Part shown: positions 42,466 to 52,028 of the stretch, in pieces
Numbering within the stretch: position 1 is the first letter of the stretch
Layout: every line of letters begins with the position of its first letter
Origin: B10-G9 sp963712165
Lineage (GTDB): Bacteria > Chloroflexota > Anaerolineae > Anaerolineales > UBA11858
Reading direction: 5' to 3'
Length of the DNA stretch: 64,000 nucleotides
NCBI GenBank assembly: GCA_963712165.1
Contig: CAVQGY010000001.1
Coordinates: 310,001 to 374,000, forward strand
Translations under genes and position numbers: made by a program
The notes under the pieces: model-generated
Database searches by the model: none
What the model saw: only the letters and a program-made list of their open reading frames with translations
Told to the model about the DNA's origin: nothing

Positions 42466-44096
42466 TACACGCAGAGGATAATCTCTATACCTGTTCCCAA
42501 GACACAATTGCCCATATCATAGATACTACTGTTGAGTTGGGCCTGAACAGGGTCGTTGTCTCTTCCTGCACGCCAATCACCCATGAACCACTCTTCCAGG
42601 ACGCCCTCAGGCAGGCAGGGATCAATCCTCACCTGTTCGAGATGGCCAATATCCGCAACCAATGCTCCTGGGTGCACTCCAATAACTGGGAAGAAGCTAC
42701 TGAAAAAGCTCGTACGCTTACCCGCATGGCAGTTGCCAGGGCTGAAAAACTTGACCCGATTGAAATCAGTGAGGTGCCAGTTTGCCAGGAAGCTTTGATT
42801 ATCGGAGGTGGAGCTGCAGGCATGAATGCTGCCCTTAACCTGGCCGGTCAAGGTTTCCCGGTCCACCTCGTTGAAAAGAAAGGGGAACTGGGTGGCAATT
42901 TGAATTCACTGCGTTATTTCTCCTCCCCCAAGGATTCCCCGATCGAGATAAGCCCCCTCGAATACCTGGATGGCTTGGTCCGACAAATCGAATCCAATCC
43001 TTTGATATCTACTTATCGCAACGCCCAGCTGCTGGAAACTGATGGTTTCAAGGGAAATTACACTTCCACTGTCCAATCTGATCAGGAAGTCATTTCCATC
43101 AAACACGGCGCGATCATCATCGCTACCGGCGGGGTGGAATATAAAGGCGATGAATACCAATACGGGAAATCTCCCAGGATCAAAACACAGCTGGAATTCG
43201 AAGGATTTCTGGGGGAACACATACCAGGAAGCGGATCCCGGGCTGTGGGGGGTGGTCTGCCCGAGCGAGTTACTATGATCCAATGTGTTGGACCTGCTGA
43301 GAAGTACTGCAGCAGGATCTGCTGCACCACAGCGATCAAAAATGCCCTCAAGCTCAAGGAGATCAAACCAGAAGCGGAAATTACCATACTCTACCGCGAT
43401 ATTCGCACTTACGGATTCAAGGAGCGTTTATACACCGAAGCCCGGGAAGCAGGCATCCGTTTCATTCATTTCGAGTTTGACAGGAAACCAGAGGTGGAGA
43501 TCCTCTCTCCTGATAATCCGGACCATGAAATAGTGGTCAGCGTTTTTGAACCGATCCTGCAGCGGGATGTCAGATTGCCCACTGATATGCTGATCCTTTC
43601 CACTCCGATCATTCCCGATCCTGGCACGAAGAATTTGGCGAATCTTCTGAAATGTTCCACGGACATGGATTCGTTCTATATGGAAGCCCATGTCAAACTA
43701 CGCCCTGTGGATTTCGCGGCCGATGGGATCTTCATGGCCGGCATGGCACATTATCCAAAATTCCTTGATGAGACGATCGCCCAAGCCGAAGCAGCTTCAT
43801 CCAGGGCAGCCCGCTTACTCTCGCAAGAGAAGATCCTCACCAACTCCCGGGTAGCCCAGGTTGATCCCCAAAAATGCGTTGGCTGCCTGACTTGTGTCAG
43901 AATTTGTCCCTACAACGTACCCAGGATCTCCAACGAGCTGGACGGGGTAGGCAACATCGTGGGAGCGGCATTTATTGAAGCCGCTATCTGCCACGGCTGT
44001 GGATCCTGTGCATCCGAATGTCCTGCCCAGGCGATTCAGGTCCGCCACTGCACCGATGACCAGACCCTGGAAAAAGTGTTTTCATTTCTACTCTAG
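42378..44096 (+). CDS. hdrA: second HdrA module, C-terminal part of the frameshifted fusion
   Basis: Encodes the second HdrA domain: ICHCGSNIGGYLD at the front, FAD site IGGGAAGMNAALNL near 140, the CxxxxCSRICC region near 310, and two C-terminal [4Fe-4S] ferredoxin motifs (CVGCLTCVRICP, CHGCGSCASECP). The frame is open from 42327, and its first in-frame residues (KEYPAERS) align with RDYPEERD in the intact copy, so the two parts were one gene. The GTG at 42378 has no well-placed ribosome site. If the indel is an assembly error, the whole product spans 39508-44096 with about 1,530 residues. Confidence 0.85.
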   Translation: MFICHCGSNIGGYLDVPDVAEYAKTLPHVVHAEDNLYTCSQDTIAHIIDTTVELGLNRVVVSSCTPITHEPLFQDALRQAGINPHLFEMANIRNQCSWVHSNNWEEATEKARTLTRMAVARAEKLDPIEISEVPVCQEALIIGGGAAGMNAALNLAGQGFPVHLVEKKGELGGNLNSLRYFSSPKDSPIEISPLEYLDGLVRQIESNPLISTYRNAQLLETDGFKGNYTSTVQSDQEVISIKHGAIIIATGGVEYKGDEYQYGKSPRIKTQLEFEGFLGEHIPGSGSRAVGGGLPERVTMIQCVGPAEKYCSRICCTTAIKNALKLKEIKPEAEITILYRDIRTYGFKERLYTEAREAGIRFIHFEFDRKPEVEILSPDNPDHEIVVSVFEPILQRDVRLPTDMLILSTPIIPDPGTKNLANLLKCSTDMDSFYMEAHVKLRPVDFAADGIFMAGMAHYPKFLDETIAQAEAASSRAARLLSQEKILTNSRVAQVDPQKCVGCLTCVRICPYNVPRISNELDGVGNIVGAAFIEAAICHGCGSCASECPAQAIQVRHCTDDQTLEKVFSFLL

Positions 44097-44120
44097 TGAT
44101 AATTGGGATATGGATTTGCC

Positions 44121-44537
44121 ATGAACAAGATTTTTATGCCTGACATCATCGCTTTTTGCTGCCATTACTGTGCTTACGCTGCTGCAGATCTGGCAGGCTC
44201 GATGCGCCTTGATTATCCTCCTTCGGTTAAGATCGTAGAAATGCCCTGTTCCGGCAAGGTGGATCCGATCTATGTCCTGCAAGCTCTCGAAGAAGGTGCT
44301 GACGGTGTATTGGTGGCAGGTTGATTGCCTGGCGACTGCCATTACCTGGAAGGTAATCTACAAGCAAGGCGAAGAATCGAACATATTAGAGAATTATTGG
44401 GTACAATTGGATTAGAAAGCCAGCGGATCCAGATGATCAATGTATCAGCTGCGATGGGGGGTCAATTTGCCTGGTCTGCTGCAGAGTTCACAGAAGAAAT
44501 TAGACGGTTAGGACCAAATCCTCTCAAAGACAAATAA
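44121..44537 (+). CDS. mvhD: MvhD-like [2Fe-2S] protein, selenocysteine-containing
   Basis: A 138-residue MvhD/VhuD-family protein read through an in-frame TGA (44322-44324, residue 68). The family motif GCHPGDCHY appears as G-Sec-LPGDCHY; before it lie CCHYCAYAAADLAG and MPCSGKVDP, after it RRRIEHIRELL and the typical end LGPNP. MvhD passes electrons to HdrA and is known with Sec at this site in methanogens. A hairpin follows the TGA at the right distance (separate entry). Start ATG 44121 matches the start of the paralogue at 50.8 kb. Standard gene calling would give two fragments, 44121-44324 and 44325-44537. Confidence 0.9.
44322..44357 (+). promoter_or_regulatory. UGA codon with bacterial SECIS-like hairpin (copy 1)
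   Basis: TGA at 44322-44324 followed by a perfect 7-bp stem ATTACCT (44341-44347) / AGGTAAT (44351-44357) with apical GGA (44348-44350), 23 bases after the UGA. Bacterial SECIS elements need a small loop with an exposed G at about this distance. The hairpin and the three bases before it are identical in copy 2, although the codons between UGA and hairpin differ. Confidence 0.85.
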
Positions 44538-44598
44538 CATCGCTCTTCCACTGACTCCTCTAGACTGATTTCGACGGATTGGTCCACTGGAGGACAGC

Positions 44599-44994
44599 AT
44601 GAACGAGAACCTGAGCATTCTCATCGTGGATGATGATCCAGACATCCTGGATGGCATCTTGATGATCCTGGAATCACAGGATTATCATCTGAGGACAGCC
44701 CGAGATGGTCTCCAATGTTTAAAGCTTCTCAATGAAGAGATCCCTGATCTATTGATTCTCGACTTGTTGATGCCTCGAATGGATGGATGGGGCGTTATCC
44801 GGACGGTGCGCAATGATTCCAAGTATGCGAAAATGGCCATCATGGTCCTGACCACAGTGATCGAAGATGCCAGCAGGCGGCGCTACGAACTGGAAACTGG
44901 CCAAGCCATGGATATCCAGGCTTATATTGAAAAACCCGCTAAACCAGATGATCTTCTGAATATGGTGGAAAAATTATCTCAATGGAAGAAATGA
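44599..44994 (+). CDS. single-domain response regulator
   Basis: A 131-residue receiver domain alone: the acidic pair DDD at 11-13, phospho-acceptor Asp in LLILDLLMPRMDGWG near 54, Thr in VLTTV near 85, and Lys in IEKPAKP near 115. No output domain, so it signals by protein contact. Ribosome site GGAGG before the ATG. It overlaps the kinase gene, which is likely its partner, and lies between the two hdr-mvhD units. Confidence 0.93.
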   Translation: MNENLSILIVDDDPDILDGILMILESQDYHLRTARDGLQCLKLLNEEIPDLLILDLLMPRMDGWGVIRTVRNDSKYAKMAIMVLTTVIEDASRRRYELETGQAMDIQAYIEKPAKPDDLLNMVEKLSQWKK

Positions 44995-46181
44995 CGCCCT
45001 CCCTTACTGTAATCGCAGAACGCTTAGGCCAATCAGAGGTCTTTCAAACCCTACCAATGAAGGACCTGCTGGAAATTGCCAGATTTTGCCATGAGGATGT
45101 TTTCCAGGATGGGCAGGAAGTGTTTACTGAGGGTGAGCCTGCCAAACAAATGTTAGTTGTTGTGCGGGGAAAGCTGGCCATAGAAAAGAAGATCCAGCTG
45201 GGTCGTCACTCCACACCCAGAAATGCCACTATTGCTTATATCAACCCCAACCAGGTTGCAGGCTTTTCGATTTTGACCCAACCCCGTCAGCATTCTGCGA
45301 CGATCATAGCCGTTGAGCCGACCCGCGTATGCGTTATTGATGGATCAAAACTCAGAGAATATCTAGCTGCTCATCCTGACGCAGGTTTTGAAGTGATCAG
45401 TGCCATAACCAATCTTGTCAGGCGGCGCTATCAAAGCGCAACCAATACCTTGACCTATTTCCTCTCGATCGTATCCCACGAGCTGAGAACACCTCTAGCG
45501 GCAGTTGAAAATTATCTACAAACGATCCTGGGAGGATTTGCAGGACCTCTGAACGAAAAACAAGAGCGCATGCTCAACCGGTGTGTGATCCGGGTCACCG
45601 ATCTTTCAGCCCTGATCAGCGATGTAGTGGACCTGGCCCGGATGAGGCCAGAACAGATCCAGGCAGATTTTGAGTGGTTCGATCCCGGAGAGGTCGGCCG
45701 GGAATCGATTGAAGATACCCGTCTTTCAGCCGCGGAGAAGAATATCAAGATCATAGTCGAGCCGCCCGATGAATTCAAACCTATCGTAGGCAGCCGGCGG
45801 CGGATGAGACAGGTGTTCACTAACCTGCTCAATAACGCGATCAAATTTGCGCCAGAAGAGTCAACTATCCTTTATAAAGCCTGGTATGAAGAGGATAAAT
45901 TGGTTTTTATGGTCGAAGACAGCGGCCCGGGAATACCCCCGGATGATGTTCGATATATCTTCACCGACTTTTTTAGAGCCAGCAACGTGGGTGATTCTCC
46001 CGGTGCAGGCCTGGGCCTTTCCATCGCCAAGAAGATCATGGATGCCCATAACGGGGATATCCTGGTTGAAAACCTGACAGATAAGGATGGTAACCCTTCC
46101 GGCAGCCGCTTCAGCGTTCATATTCCATTGGATCTGAGTACTCCTGAAATGCGCAGGAGAGAATGGCTGCCGGATAATTAG
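44982..46181 (+). CDS. histidine kinase with N-terminal cyclic-nucleotide-binding-like domain
   Basis: 399 residues: a Crp-type cNMP-binding beta-roll (about 15-140, EGEPAKQMLVVVRGKLAI), HisKA with His166 in SHELRTPLAAVENY, and HATPase_c with DSGPGIP and GAGLGLSIAKK. No membrane helices. Crp-like sensor folds can bind nucleotides, haem or FeS. Overlaps the response regulator by 13 bases from ATG 44982, or by four from ATG 44991. Followed 23 bases later by the second hdrA, which suggests redox-linked control of the cluster. Confidence 0.92.
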   Translation: MEEMTPSLTVIAERLGQSEVFQTLPMKDLLEIARFCHEDVFQDGQEVFTEGEPAKQMLVVVRGKLAIEKKIQLGRHSTPRNATIAYINPNQVAGFSILTQPRQHSATIIAVEPTRVCVIDGSKLREYLAAHPDAGFEVISAITNLVRRRYQSATNTLTYFLSIVSHELRTPLAAVENYLQTILGGFAGPLNEKQERMLNRCVIRVTDLSALISDVVDLARMRPEQIQADFEWFDPGEVGRESIEDTRLSAAEKNIKIIVEPPDEFKPIVGSRRRMRQVFTNLLNNAIKFAPEESTILYKAWYEEDKLVFMVEDSGPGIPPDDVRYIFTDFFRASNVGDSPGAGLGLSIAKKIMDAHNGDILVENLTDKDGNPSGSRFSVHIPLDLSTPEMRRREWLPDN

Positions 46182-46204
46182 ATCTAAGAAGCTGGGTGAC
46201 CAGT

Positions 46205-49200
46205 ATGGAGAATAAATCCCTCCCCTCCTCATCCAACGACCTTCTCATCGATCCCACAATCCATTCCAACCCATCCATAAGGATAGGCTCTGTGCTGGTC
46301 CTTGGCGGCGGAATCGCTGGCATGCAATCAGCTTTGGATCTTGCGGACCAGGGTTTTAAGGTTTATCTTGTGGAATCTAAATCCGCTATTGGCGGCAAGA
46401 TGGCCCAGCTCGACAAGACCTTTCCAACCAATGACTGCGCCATGTGCAACATCAGCCCCAAGCTTGTCGAAACAGGCCGCCACCCGAATATTGAGATCAT
46501 TACCAATGGCACCATTCATCAAATATCTGGAGAAAAAGGAAATTTCTCTGTTCAGATCTGGCAGGAACCCCGCTATATAGATATCGACAAATGCGTGGCG
46601 TGCAATGACTGTGTGGAAGTATGCCCGGTAATCATACCGGATCTCTTTAATGAGGAGCTCATTAAGCGGACCGCTGTCTTTAAGGAATACCCCCAGGCCA
46701 TCCCTAATGCCTATACGATCAAAAAAGCTGGGGTCGCTCCCTGCCGGGATGCCTGTCCTACCGGGCAGCGAGCTCAGGGATATATTGCCCTGATCCGGGA
46801 AGGACGCTGGGAAGATGCATACCGCGTCATTAAAATGGACAATCCCTTTCCAGGAATATGCGGCAGGATCTGCAATCACCGCTGTGAGGATATCTGCAAC
46901 AGGTCCAAATTGGATGAACCCATTAATATCCGAGCTCTGAAGCGTTATGTGACGGACCTGGTTTATCAACAGCCCCGGGAAATCATAGAACCCGCCCAGA
47001 TCAAATATCCTGAGAACAGTGTAGCCATAATTGGTGCCGGTCCATGCGGGTTGACCGCCGCGCAGGATATCATCCAGAATGGCTATCCTGTGACAATCTT
47101 TGAAGCCCTGCCAGTTGCCGGTGGGATGCTGCGGGTGGGCGTTCCGGAATATAGGCTGCCGACCGAGATCGTCGATCGTGAAGTGCAAGACATAGTCGAC
47201 CTGGGTGTAGATCTGCGCCTCAACCACCGGGTGGATGATCTGGACAATCTATTTGAGGCAGGATATCAAGCTGTGCTGATCGCTGCAGGCGCCCACGAGG
47301 GAGTGCGCCCACCGGTTCCTGGCGCCAATTTGGAAGGGGTTTTGGTAAGCACGAATTTTCTCCGTGATGTGCGGCTGGGAGAGATTCCGGATCTAGGAAA
47401 AAAAGTAGTGGTTGTCGGTGCAGGTGATGTTGCCATGGACGTTGCCCGAACGGCCCTCCGCCTTCAATCTGAGGTCCATGTCGTCTACCGCAGGCGCGAA
47501 CAAGACGCTTCTGCCGGGGAGGAAGAGATTCGCCATGCTCGCGAGGAGGGTATCCAGTTCCACTTCCAGACCAGCCCGGCGGAAATCATCAGCGCCGGCA
47601 ATGGAAATTTGGCCGGGATGTGGTGTGAAGATACTGAGCCAGGCGTGATAGACAAATCTGGCCGGCCCAAACCAGTTCCCATCCCGGACAGCAAACATTT
47701 CCTGGAATGTGATACGGTGATTTTTGCAGTTGGGCAGCGCGCAGGTCTGGCCTTCATCCCCGATGATGCTGGTGTGGGAATCACCGAGGATAATACGATT
47801 GCCATCAACCCCAACACTTTCGCCGCGACCCGGGAAGGTGTTTTCGCCGCCGGGGATAGTATCTTTGGGACAGCCTATGTTATTGAGGCGATTGCCACCG
47901 GTCACACCGCTGCCAGATCGATCATCCGCTATATGGAGGGCAAACACCTTGAACCTCCCCCCAGAAAACCTCTGCCTGTTGTCGAACTATCCAGGCAGGA
48001 TATTGAAGAGAGAGTCAGCCGAGGTGAAGCGGAATATAAGCCTAGGGTCCCGCTTCCGGAAATTGACCCCCACTCCAGGCTTGATAATTTCCAGGAAGTT
48101 GTCCTGGGGTACGATGAGACCAGGGCCATGGAGGAGGCAGCTCGCTGCCTGGCCTGCGGGATCTGTTCCGAGTGTATGTCCTGCGTATTCGCCTGCGGTA
48201 CCAATGCCATCGATCACGATATGGTTGCGTCAAAGAGGATTCTCCAGGTTGGAAGTGTCATTCTCACCCCTGGTTATCAAACTTTTCGGGCTGAAAAGGC
48301 GGAAGAGTACGGTTATGGACGCTACCCCAATGTGATTACCTCGATCCAATTTGAACGCCTCCTATCTGCGTCAGGACCAACCATGGGCCATGTCCTGCGT
48401 CCCTCAGATGGAGAACAACCCCGCAGGATCGCTTTTTTGCAGTGTATCGGATCCCGGGACCAGGAACATCCCTACTGCTCCTCGATCTGTTGTATGGCTG
48501 CCACCAAAGAAGCCTTGATCGCCAAGGAGCATGATCCTGAGCTGGACATCCACATTTTCCTGATGGATCAGCGAGCCTTTTCAAAGGGCTACTGGGACTA
48601 TTTCAAACGCGCCAAAGACCAATATGGGATCCAGTATCATCACTGCCGTATCTCAAGCCTGGCTGAAACCCCTTCAAATCATAATCTCGTCCTGAGATTC
48701 CCGGCCAGCAACGAAATAAACACAGGTCTGGAGATGGAGCATTTTGACCTGGTTGTTCTGTCAGTGGGAATGGAAATACCAGAAAATCTCAAGATCATGG
48801 CACAACAATTGGGTATAGACCTGGATGCTAATGGATTCTGTGAATGCCAAACAGACGACCCTCTAGAGACCAGTCTTCAGGGCGTTTTCGCGGCAGGGGC
48901 TTTTCGGGGGCCAAAGGACATACCAGAATCAGTCATGGAAGCCAGCGGCGCTGCCGGCGCTGCAGCTGCATTTTTAAGTGAGGCAAGATATACCCAAACC
49001 ACTACTCGTGACTATCCCGAAGAACGTGACACCACCTGCCAACCACCCCGTATTGGTGTATTTATCTGCCACTGCGGCAGCAATATCGGCGGATACCTGG
49101 ATATAGATCAGGTAGCTCAGTATGCTTCCTCCCTCCCTCAGGTTGTACACGCCGAATCTAATCTCTATTCCTGCTCACAGGACTCTATCAAACACATCAC

Positions 49201-50785
49201 TGATACAGTCCTTGAAACAGATTTAAATAGGGTTGTTGTAGCAAGCTGCACACCGCTGACCCATCAACCCCTATTCCAGGACAGCATCCGCGATGCAGGC
49301 CTCAACCCTTATCTATTCGAGATGGCCAATATTCGAAATCAATGCTCCTGGGTGCACTCTAACGATCAGACTGCGGCAACTCAAAAAGCCCAGGAACTGA
49401 TCCGGATGGCCGTTGCCAAAGTTAACCGCCACACTCCCCAACAAATGATTGACGTGCCGGTCCAGAAATCTGCTCTTGTCATTGGGGGCGGAGCCGCCGG
49501 CATAACAGCCGCTCTCAATCTGGCCTCACAAAATTTTCCAGTACATTTAGTTGAAAAGGAAGACCAGTTAGGAGGTCAGCTCAATCATCTCTATACACCC
49601 CTGGATGATTACGATCCCCGGCAAATCCTCGCAGATCTGCTCAAGAAGATCAACAACCAGCCGCTGATCACTCTACATACTGGCTCCAACATTGTAGGAA
49701 CCAGTGGATTTAAAGGCAATTTCACAAGCCAGATAGAAAATAAAGCTGGTGAAGTGATCAGTATCCGCCACGGCGCAACCATTCTGGCGACTGGCGGAGA
49801 GGAATACCGCGGCCCAGAGTATGGTCTCGGTACTCATCCCCGGATTATCACCCAGCAAGATCTGGAAAGGAACATCTCAGAAAAGGCCCTTTCGGATATT
49901 CTCCCCGAAGATGGCACTATTGTGATGATCCAATGTATTGGACCCGGGGAGAAATACTGCAGCAGAATTTGCTGCACAAATGCCCTGAAGAATGCCCGGG
50001 CATTAAAACAGGCCTATCCCCATCTGAAGATCCACATCTTATATAAAGATATCCGGGTATATGGAGTCACAGAGCAGCTTTACACGGAAGTCCGCGAGCT
50101 GGGCGTGCTGTTCTTCCGTTATGATGACAGCCATAAACCCGAGGTCGACTTTAGGGGTCCCGGAAAGCCCACAACTCAGTCAAAAAACGGAATCCAGGTA
50201 AAGAGTTGGGACTTATCATTAGATCGGCCAATCACCTTTGATCCCGACCTGGTTATCCTGTCGATGCCCGTCGTCCCTCAAAAGGATATGAAAAAAGTAG
50301 CGAACCTATTCAAGGTATCGCTTGACCAGGATGGATTTTTCCTCGAAGCCCATGTCAAACTGCGTCCGGTGGATTTCGCTACAGAGGGCATTTACATGGC
50401 AGGATTGGCACACTATCCCAAACTGATTGAGGAAAGCATCATTCAGGCCCAGGCAGCAGCATCCCGGGCATCAATCATTCTTTCTCAGGATACTTTACAG
50501 GCTGGGGGAAATGTGTCCGTAGTATCACAAAGCGAATGCACCGGCTGCTTGACTTGCGTCCGGGTTTGCCCCTTCGACGTCCCGGTCATCCAGAAAGACG
50601 CCATCGGTGCTGGCGAGATCCTGGGAGCAGCCTATATTGAACCCGCTATTTGCCAGGGATGCGGGATCTGCGTAGCTGAATGTCCCGCCCAGGCAATCGA
50701 CCTAACCTATTACACTGCCTCACAACTGAAAGCCAAAGTCACTGCCTTATTGAACCCGGCAGATTTAACCTTGCATATGATTTAA
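46205..50785 (+). CDS. hdrA: giant HdrA-HdrA fusion flavoprotein with NAD(P)H-binding insert
   Basis: Intact 1,526-residue paralogue of the 39.5-44.1 kb gene. Modules: HdrA FAD site (GGGIAGMQSALDL), HdrA cysteines (DKTFPTNDCAMC), ferredoxin motif CVACNDCVEVCP, GltD/NfnB-like insert with CRDACPTGQRAQG, IGAGPCGLTAAQD and GAGDVAMDVAR, ferredoxin motif CLACGICSECMSC, HdrA remainder to about 940, then a second HdrA starting near ICHCGSNIGG at about 955, and two C-terminal [4Fe-4S] motifs (CTGCLTCVRVCP, CQGCGICVAECP). Two HdrA flavins on one chain plus an NAD(P)H module fit flavin-based electron bifurcation. Start ATG 46205 behind GGGTG; the GTG at 46196 is an alternative. mvhD follows seven bases on. 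Confidence 0.92.
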   Translation: MENKSLPSSSNDLLIDPTIHSNPSIRIGSVLVLGGGIAGMQSALDLADQGFKVYLVESKSAIGGKMAQLDKTFPTNDCAMCNISPKLVETGRHPNIEIITNGTIHQISGEKGNFSVQIWQEPRYIDIDKCVACNDCVEVCPVIIPDLFNEELIKRTAVFKEYPQAIPNAYTIKKAGVAPCRDACPTGQRAQGYIALIREGRWEDAYRVIKMDNPFPGICGRICNHRCEDICNRSKLDEPINIRALKRYVTDLVYQQPREIIEPAQIKYPENSVAIIGAGPCGLTAAQDIIQNGYPVTIFEALPVAGGMLRVGVPEYRLPTEIVDREVQDIVDLGVDLRLNHRVDDLDNLFEAGYQAVLIAAGAHEGVRPPVPGANLEGVLVSTNFLRDVRLGEIPDLGKKVVVVGAGDVAMDVARTALRLQSEVHVVYRRREQDASAGEEEIRHAREEGIQFHFQTSPAEIISAGNGNLAGMWCEDTEPGVIDKSGRPKPVPIPDSKHFLECDTVIFAVGQRAGLAFIPDDAGVGITEDNTIAINPNTFAATREGVFAAGDSIFGTAYVIEAIATGHTAARSIIRYMEGKHLEPPPRKPLPVVELSRQDIEERVSRGEAEYKPRVPLPEIDPHSRLDNFQEVVLGYDETRAMEEAARCLACGICSECMSCVFACGTNAIDHDMVASKRILQVGSVILTPGYQTFRAEKAEEYGYGRYPNVITSIQFERLLSASGPTMGHVLRPSDGEQPRRIAFLQCIGSRDQEHPYCSSICCMAATKEALIAKEHDPELDIHIFLMDQRAFSKGYWDYFKRAKDQYGIQYHHCRISSLAETPSNHNLVLRFPASNEINTGLEMEHFDLVVLSVGMEIPENLKIMAQQLGIDLDANGFCECQTDDPLETSLQGVFAAGAFRGPKDIPESVMEASGAAGAAAAFLSEARYTQTTTRDYPEERDTTCQPPRIGVFICHCGSNIGGYLDIDQVAQYASSLPQVVHAESNLYSCSQDSIKHITDTVLETDLNRVVVASCTPLTHQPLFQDSIRDAGLNPYLFEMANIRNQCSWVHSNDQTAATQKAQELIRMAVAKVNRHTPQQMIDVPVQKSALVIGGGAAGITAALNLASQNFPVHLVEKEDQLGGQLNHLYTPLDDYDPRQILADLLKKINNQPLITLHTGSNIVGTSGFKGNFTSQIENKAGEVISIRHGATILATGGEEYRGPEYGLGTHPRIITQQDLERNISEKALSDILPEDGTIVMIQCIGPGEKYCSRICCTNALKNARALKQAYPHLKIHILYKDIRVYGVTEQLYTEVRELGVLFFRYDDSHKPEVDFRGPGKPTTQSKNGIQVKSWDLSLDRPITFDPDLVILSMPVVPQKDMKKVANLFKVSLDQDGFFLEAHVKLRPVDFATEGIYMAGLAHYPKLIEESIIQAQAAASRASIILSQDTLQAGGNVSVVSQSECTGCLTCVRVCPFDVPVIQKDAIGAGEILGAAYIEPAICQGCGICVAECPAQAIDLTYYTASQLKAKVTALLNPADLTLHMI

Positions 50786-50791
50786 AAAGAA

Positions 50792-51253
50792 GTGATTAAC
50801 GTCAATATGCCGGATATCCGGCAATGGAGTATAAATCCTGTGAGTAGCGGAGCTAACCAAAACCAGATCATAGCCTACTGCTGTAAACATTGTGCTTACG
50901 CAGCAGCTGATCTAGCCGGCGGGCTCAGAATGCAATACTCCCCAGCGGTGAAGATCGTTGAACTCCCCTGCACCGGGAGAATGGATATCTTAACTCTCCT
51001 GGAAGCCCTGGAACAGGGCGCTGATGGAATCATGGTTGCAGGTTGACTGCCGGGAGATTGCCATTACCTGGAAGGTAATGAACGCGCTAAAAATAGAGTA
51101 AAATACCTTCAGTCAATCCTTGGGGAGATTGGCATAGATCCTGATCGTGTCCACATGGTCAATGTATCTGCAGCCATGGCATCAGAGTTCGTAAAATTGA
51201 CAACACAGATAGGTGATCAGCTAAAAACACTGGGGCCAAATCCCTTACGCTAG
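50792..51253 (+). CDS. mvhD: MvhD-like [2Fe-2S] protein, selenocysteine-containing (copy 2)
   Basis: 153 residues read through an in-frame TGA at 51044-51046 (residue 85). Motifs: CCKHCAYAAADLAG, LPCTGRMD, G-Sec-LPGDCHYLEGN, and the LGPNP end. The GTG start at 50792 aligns with the ATG of copy 1 (the MPDI block is five residues in for both); the protein has a 13-residue insert after it. The stop codon TAG is at 51251. The frame stays open and family-like for 68 codons after the TGA, which argues against simple truncation. Expected partner of the HdrA fusion just upstream. Confidence 0.9.
51044..51079 (+). promoter_or_regulatory. UGA codon with bacterial SECIS-like hairpin (copy 2)
   Basis: TGA 51044-51046, then ATTACCT (51063-51069), loop GGA (51070-51072), AGGTAAT (51073-51079). 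The loop starts 23 bases after the UGA, exactly as in copy 1. The intervening 16 bases differ from copy 1 at several positions while the hairpin itself is unchanged. Confidence 0.85.
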
Positions 51254-51321
51254 AAAACAAAACACAGATATATAATGAAACGAATTTTGCTGGTTATTTA
51301 AATGAATGAGAGGAGATTAGT

Positions 51322-52011
51322 ATGATTATCGGCGAGCAAAAACCCCTCGAAGAAATACAAGGATTATTAGGTGAAGCCGAAAACGTACTGGTTGTCGGAT
51401 GCGGCACCTGCGTGACTGTGTGCTTCGCAGGAGGATCACGAGAAGCACAGATCCTATCTGCATCGCTGCGCATGTCTTCCAAGCTCAAAGGCAAACCTCA
51501 GGACGTGAGTGATGTCACTGTCCAGCGCCAATGTGAATGGGAATATCTGGATGAAATTGAGAAGGAAGTGGCAGGAGCAGAAATCATTCTCTCCCTCGCC
51601 TGTGGAATTGGCGTCCAGGCCATGGCAAAACACTTCCCCGATAAATGGATCATCCCTGGATTGAACACAAACTTCCTGGGCATTCCAGCCGAACAAGGTA
51701 TCTGGGAAGAGCGCTGTGCAGCTTGTGGTGATTGTGTGCTGGGATTGACAGGCGGCATCTGCCCGATCGCCCGCTGCTCGAAAACCCTTTTGAATGGTCC
51801 CTGCGGTGGCTCTGAAGCAGGCCACTGCGAAGTGGACAATGATATCCCCTGTGCCTGGCAGCTGATCTATGACCGCTTGACAGCCATGGGGAGAGAGGAA
51901 TATTTGCTGGAGCTCCAACCGACGAAGAATTGGCAGGTTTCCCGGGATGGCGGCCCCCGCAAGATCGTCCGCGAAGATTTGCGGCTGATATCAGATGAAT
52001 TGGAATCGTGA
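51322..52011 (+). CDS. metV: MetV, zinc/FeS partner of methylene-tetrahydrofolate reductase
   Basis: 229 residues of the methylene-THF reductase C-terminal-like family (MetV of acetogens), which forms a tight complex with MetF. Visible cysteines: CGTCVTVCFAGG near 25, then CAACGDCVLG near 133 and CPIARCSKTLLNGPCGG near 147-162. It replaces the large domain fused to MetF in some bacteria. The metF frame begins at the metV stop (GTGA), with the preferred ATG 18 bases on. A TATAAT at 51271-51276 lies upstream without a clear -35, so a weak internal promoter is possible. Confidence 0.92.
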   Translation: MIIGEQKPLEEIQGLLGEAENVLVVGCGTCVTVCFAGGSREAQILSASLRMSSKLKGKPQDVSDVTVQRQCEWEYLDEIEKEVAGAEIILSLACGIGVQAMAKHFPDKWIIPGLNTNFLGIPAEQGIWEERCAACGDCVLGLTGGICPIARCSKTLLNGPCGGSEAGHCEVDNDIPCAWQLIYDRLTAMGREEYLLELQPTKNWQVSRDGGPRKIVREDLRLISDELES

Positions 52012-52028
52012 GCATAGGAGAAACATTG

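Noticed and set aside
44325..44537. Separate small gene starting TTG after the TGA
   Set aside because: Starts directly at the TGA without a ribosome site and is the exact C-terminal half of MvhD; reading through as Sec explains it.
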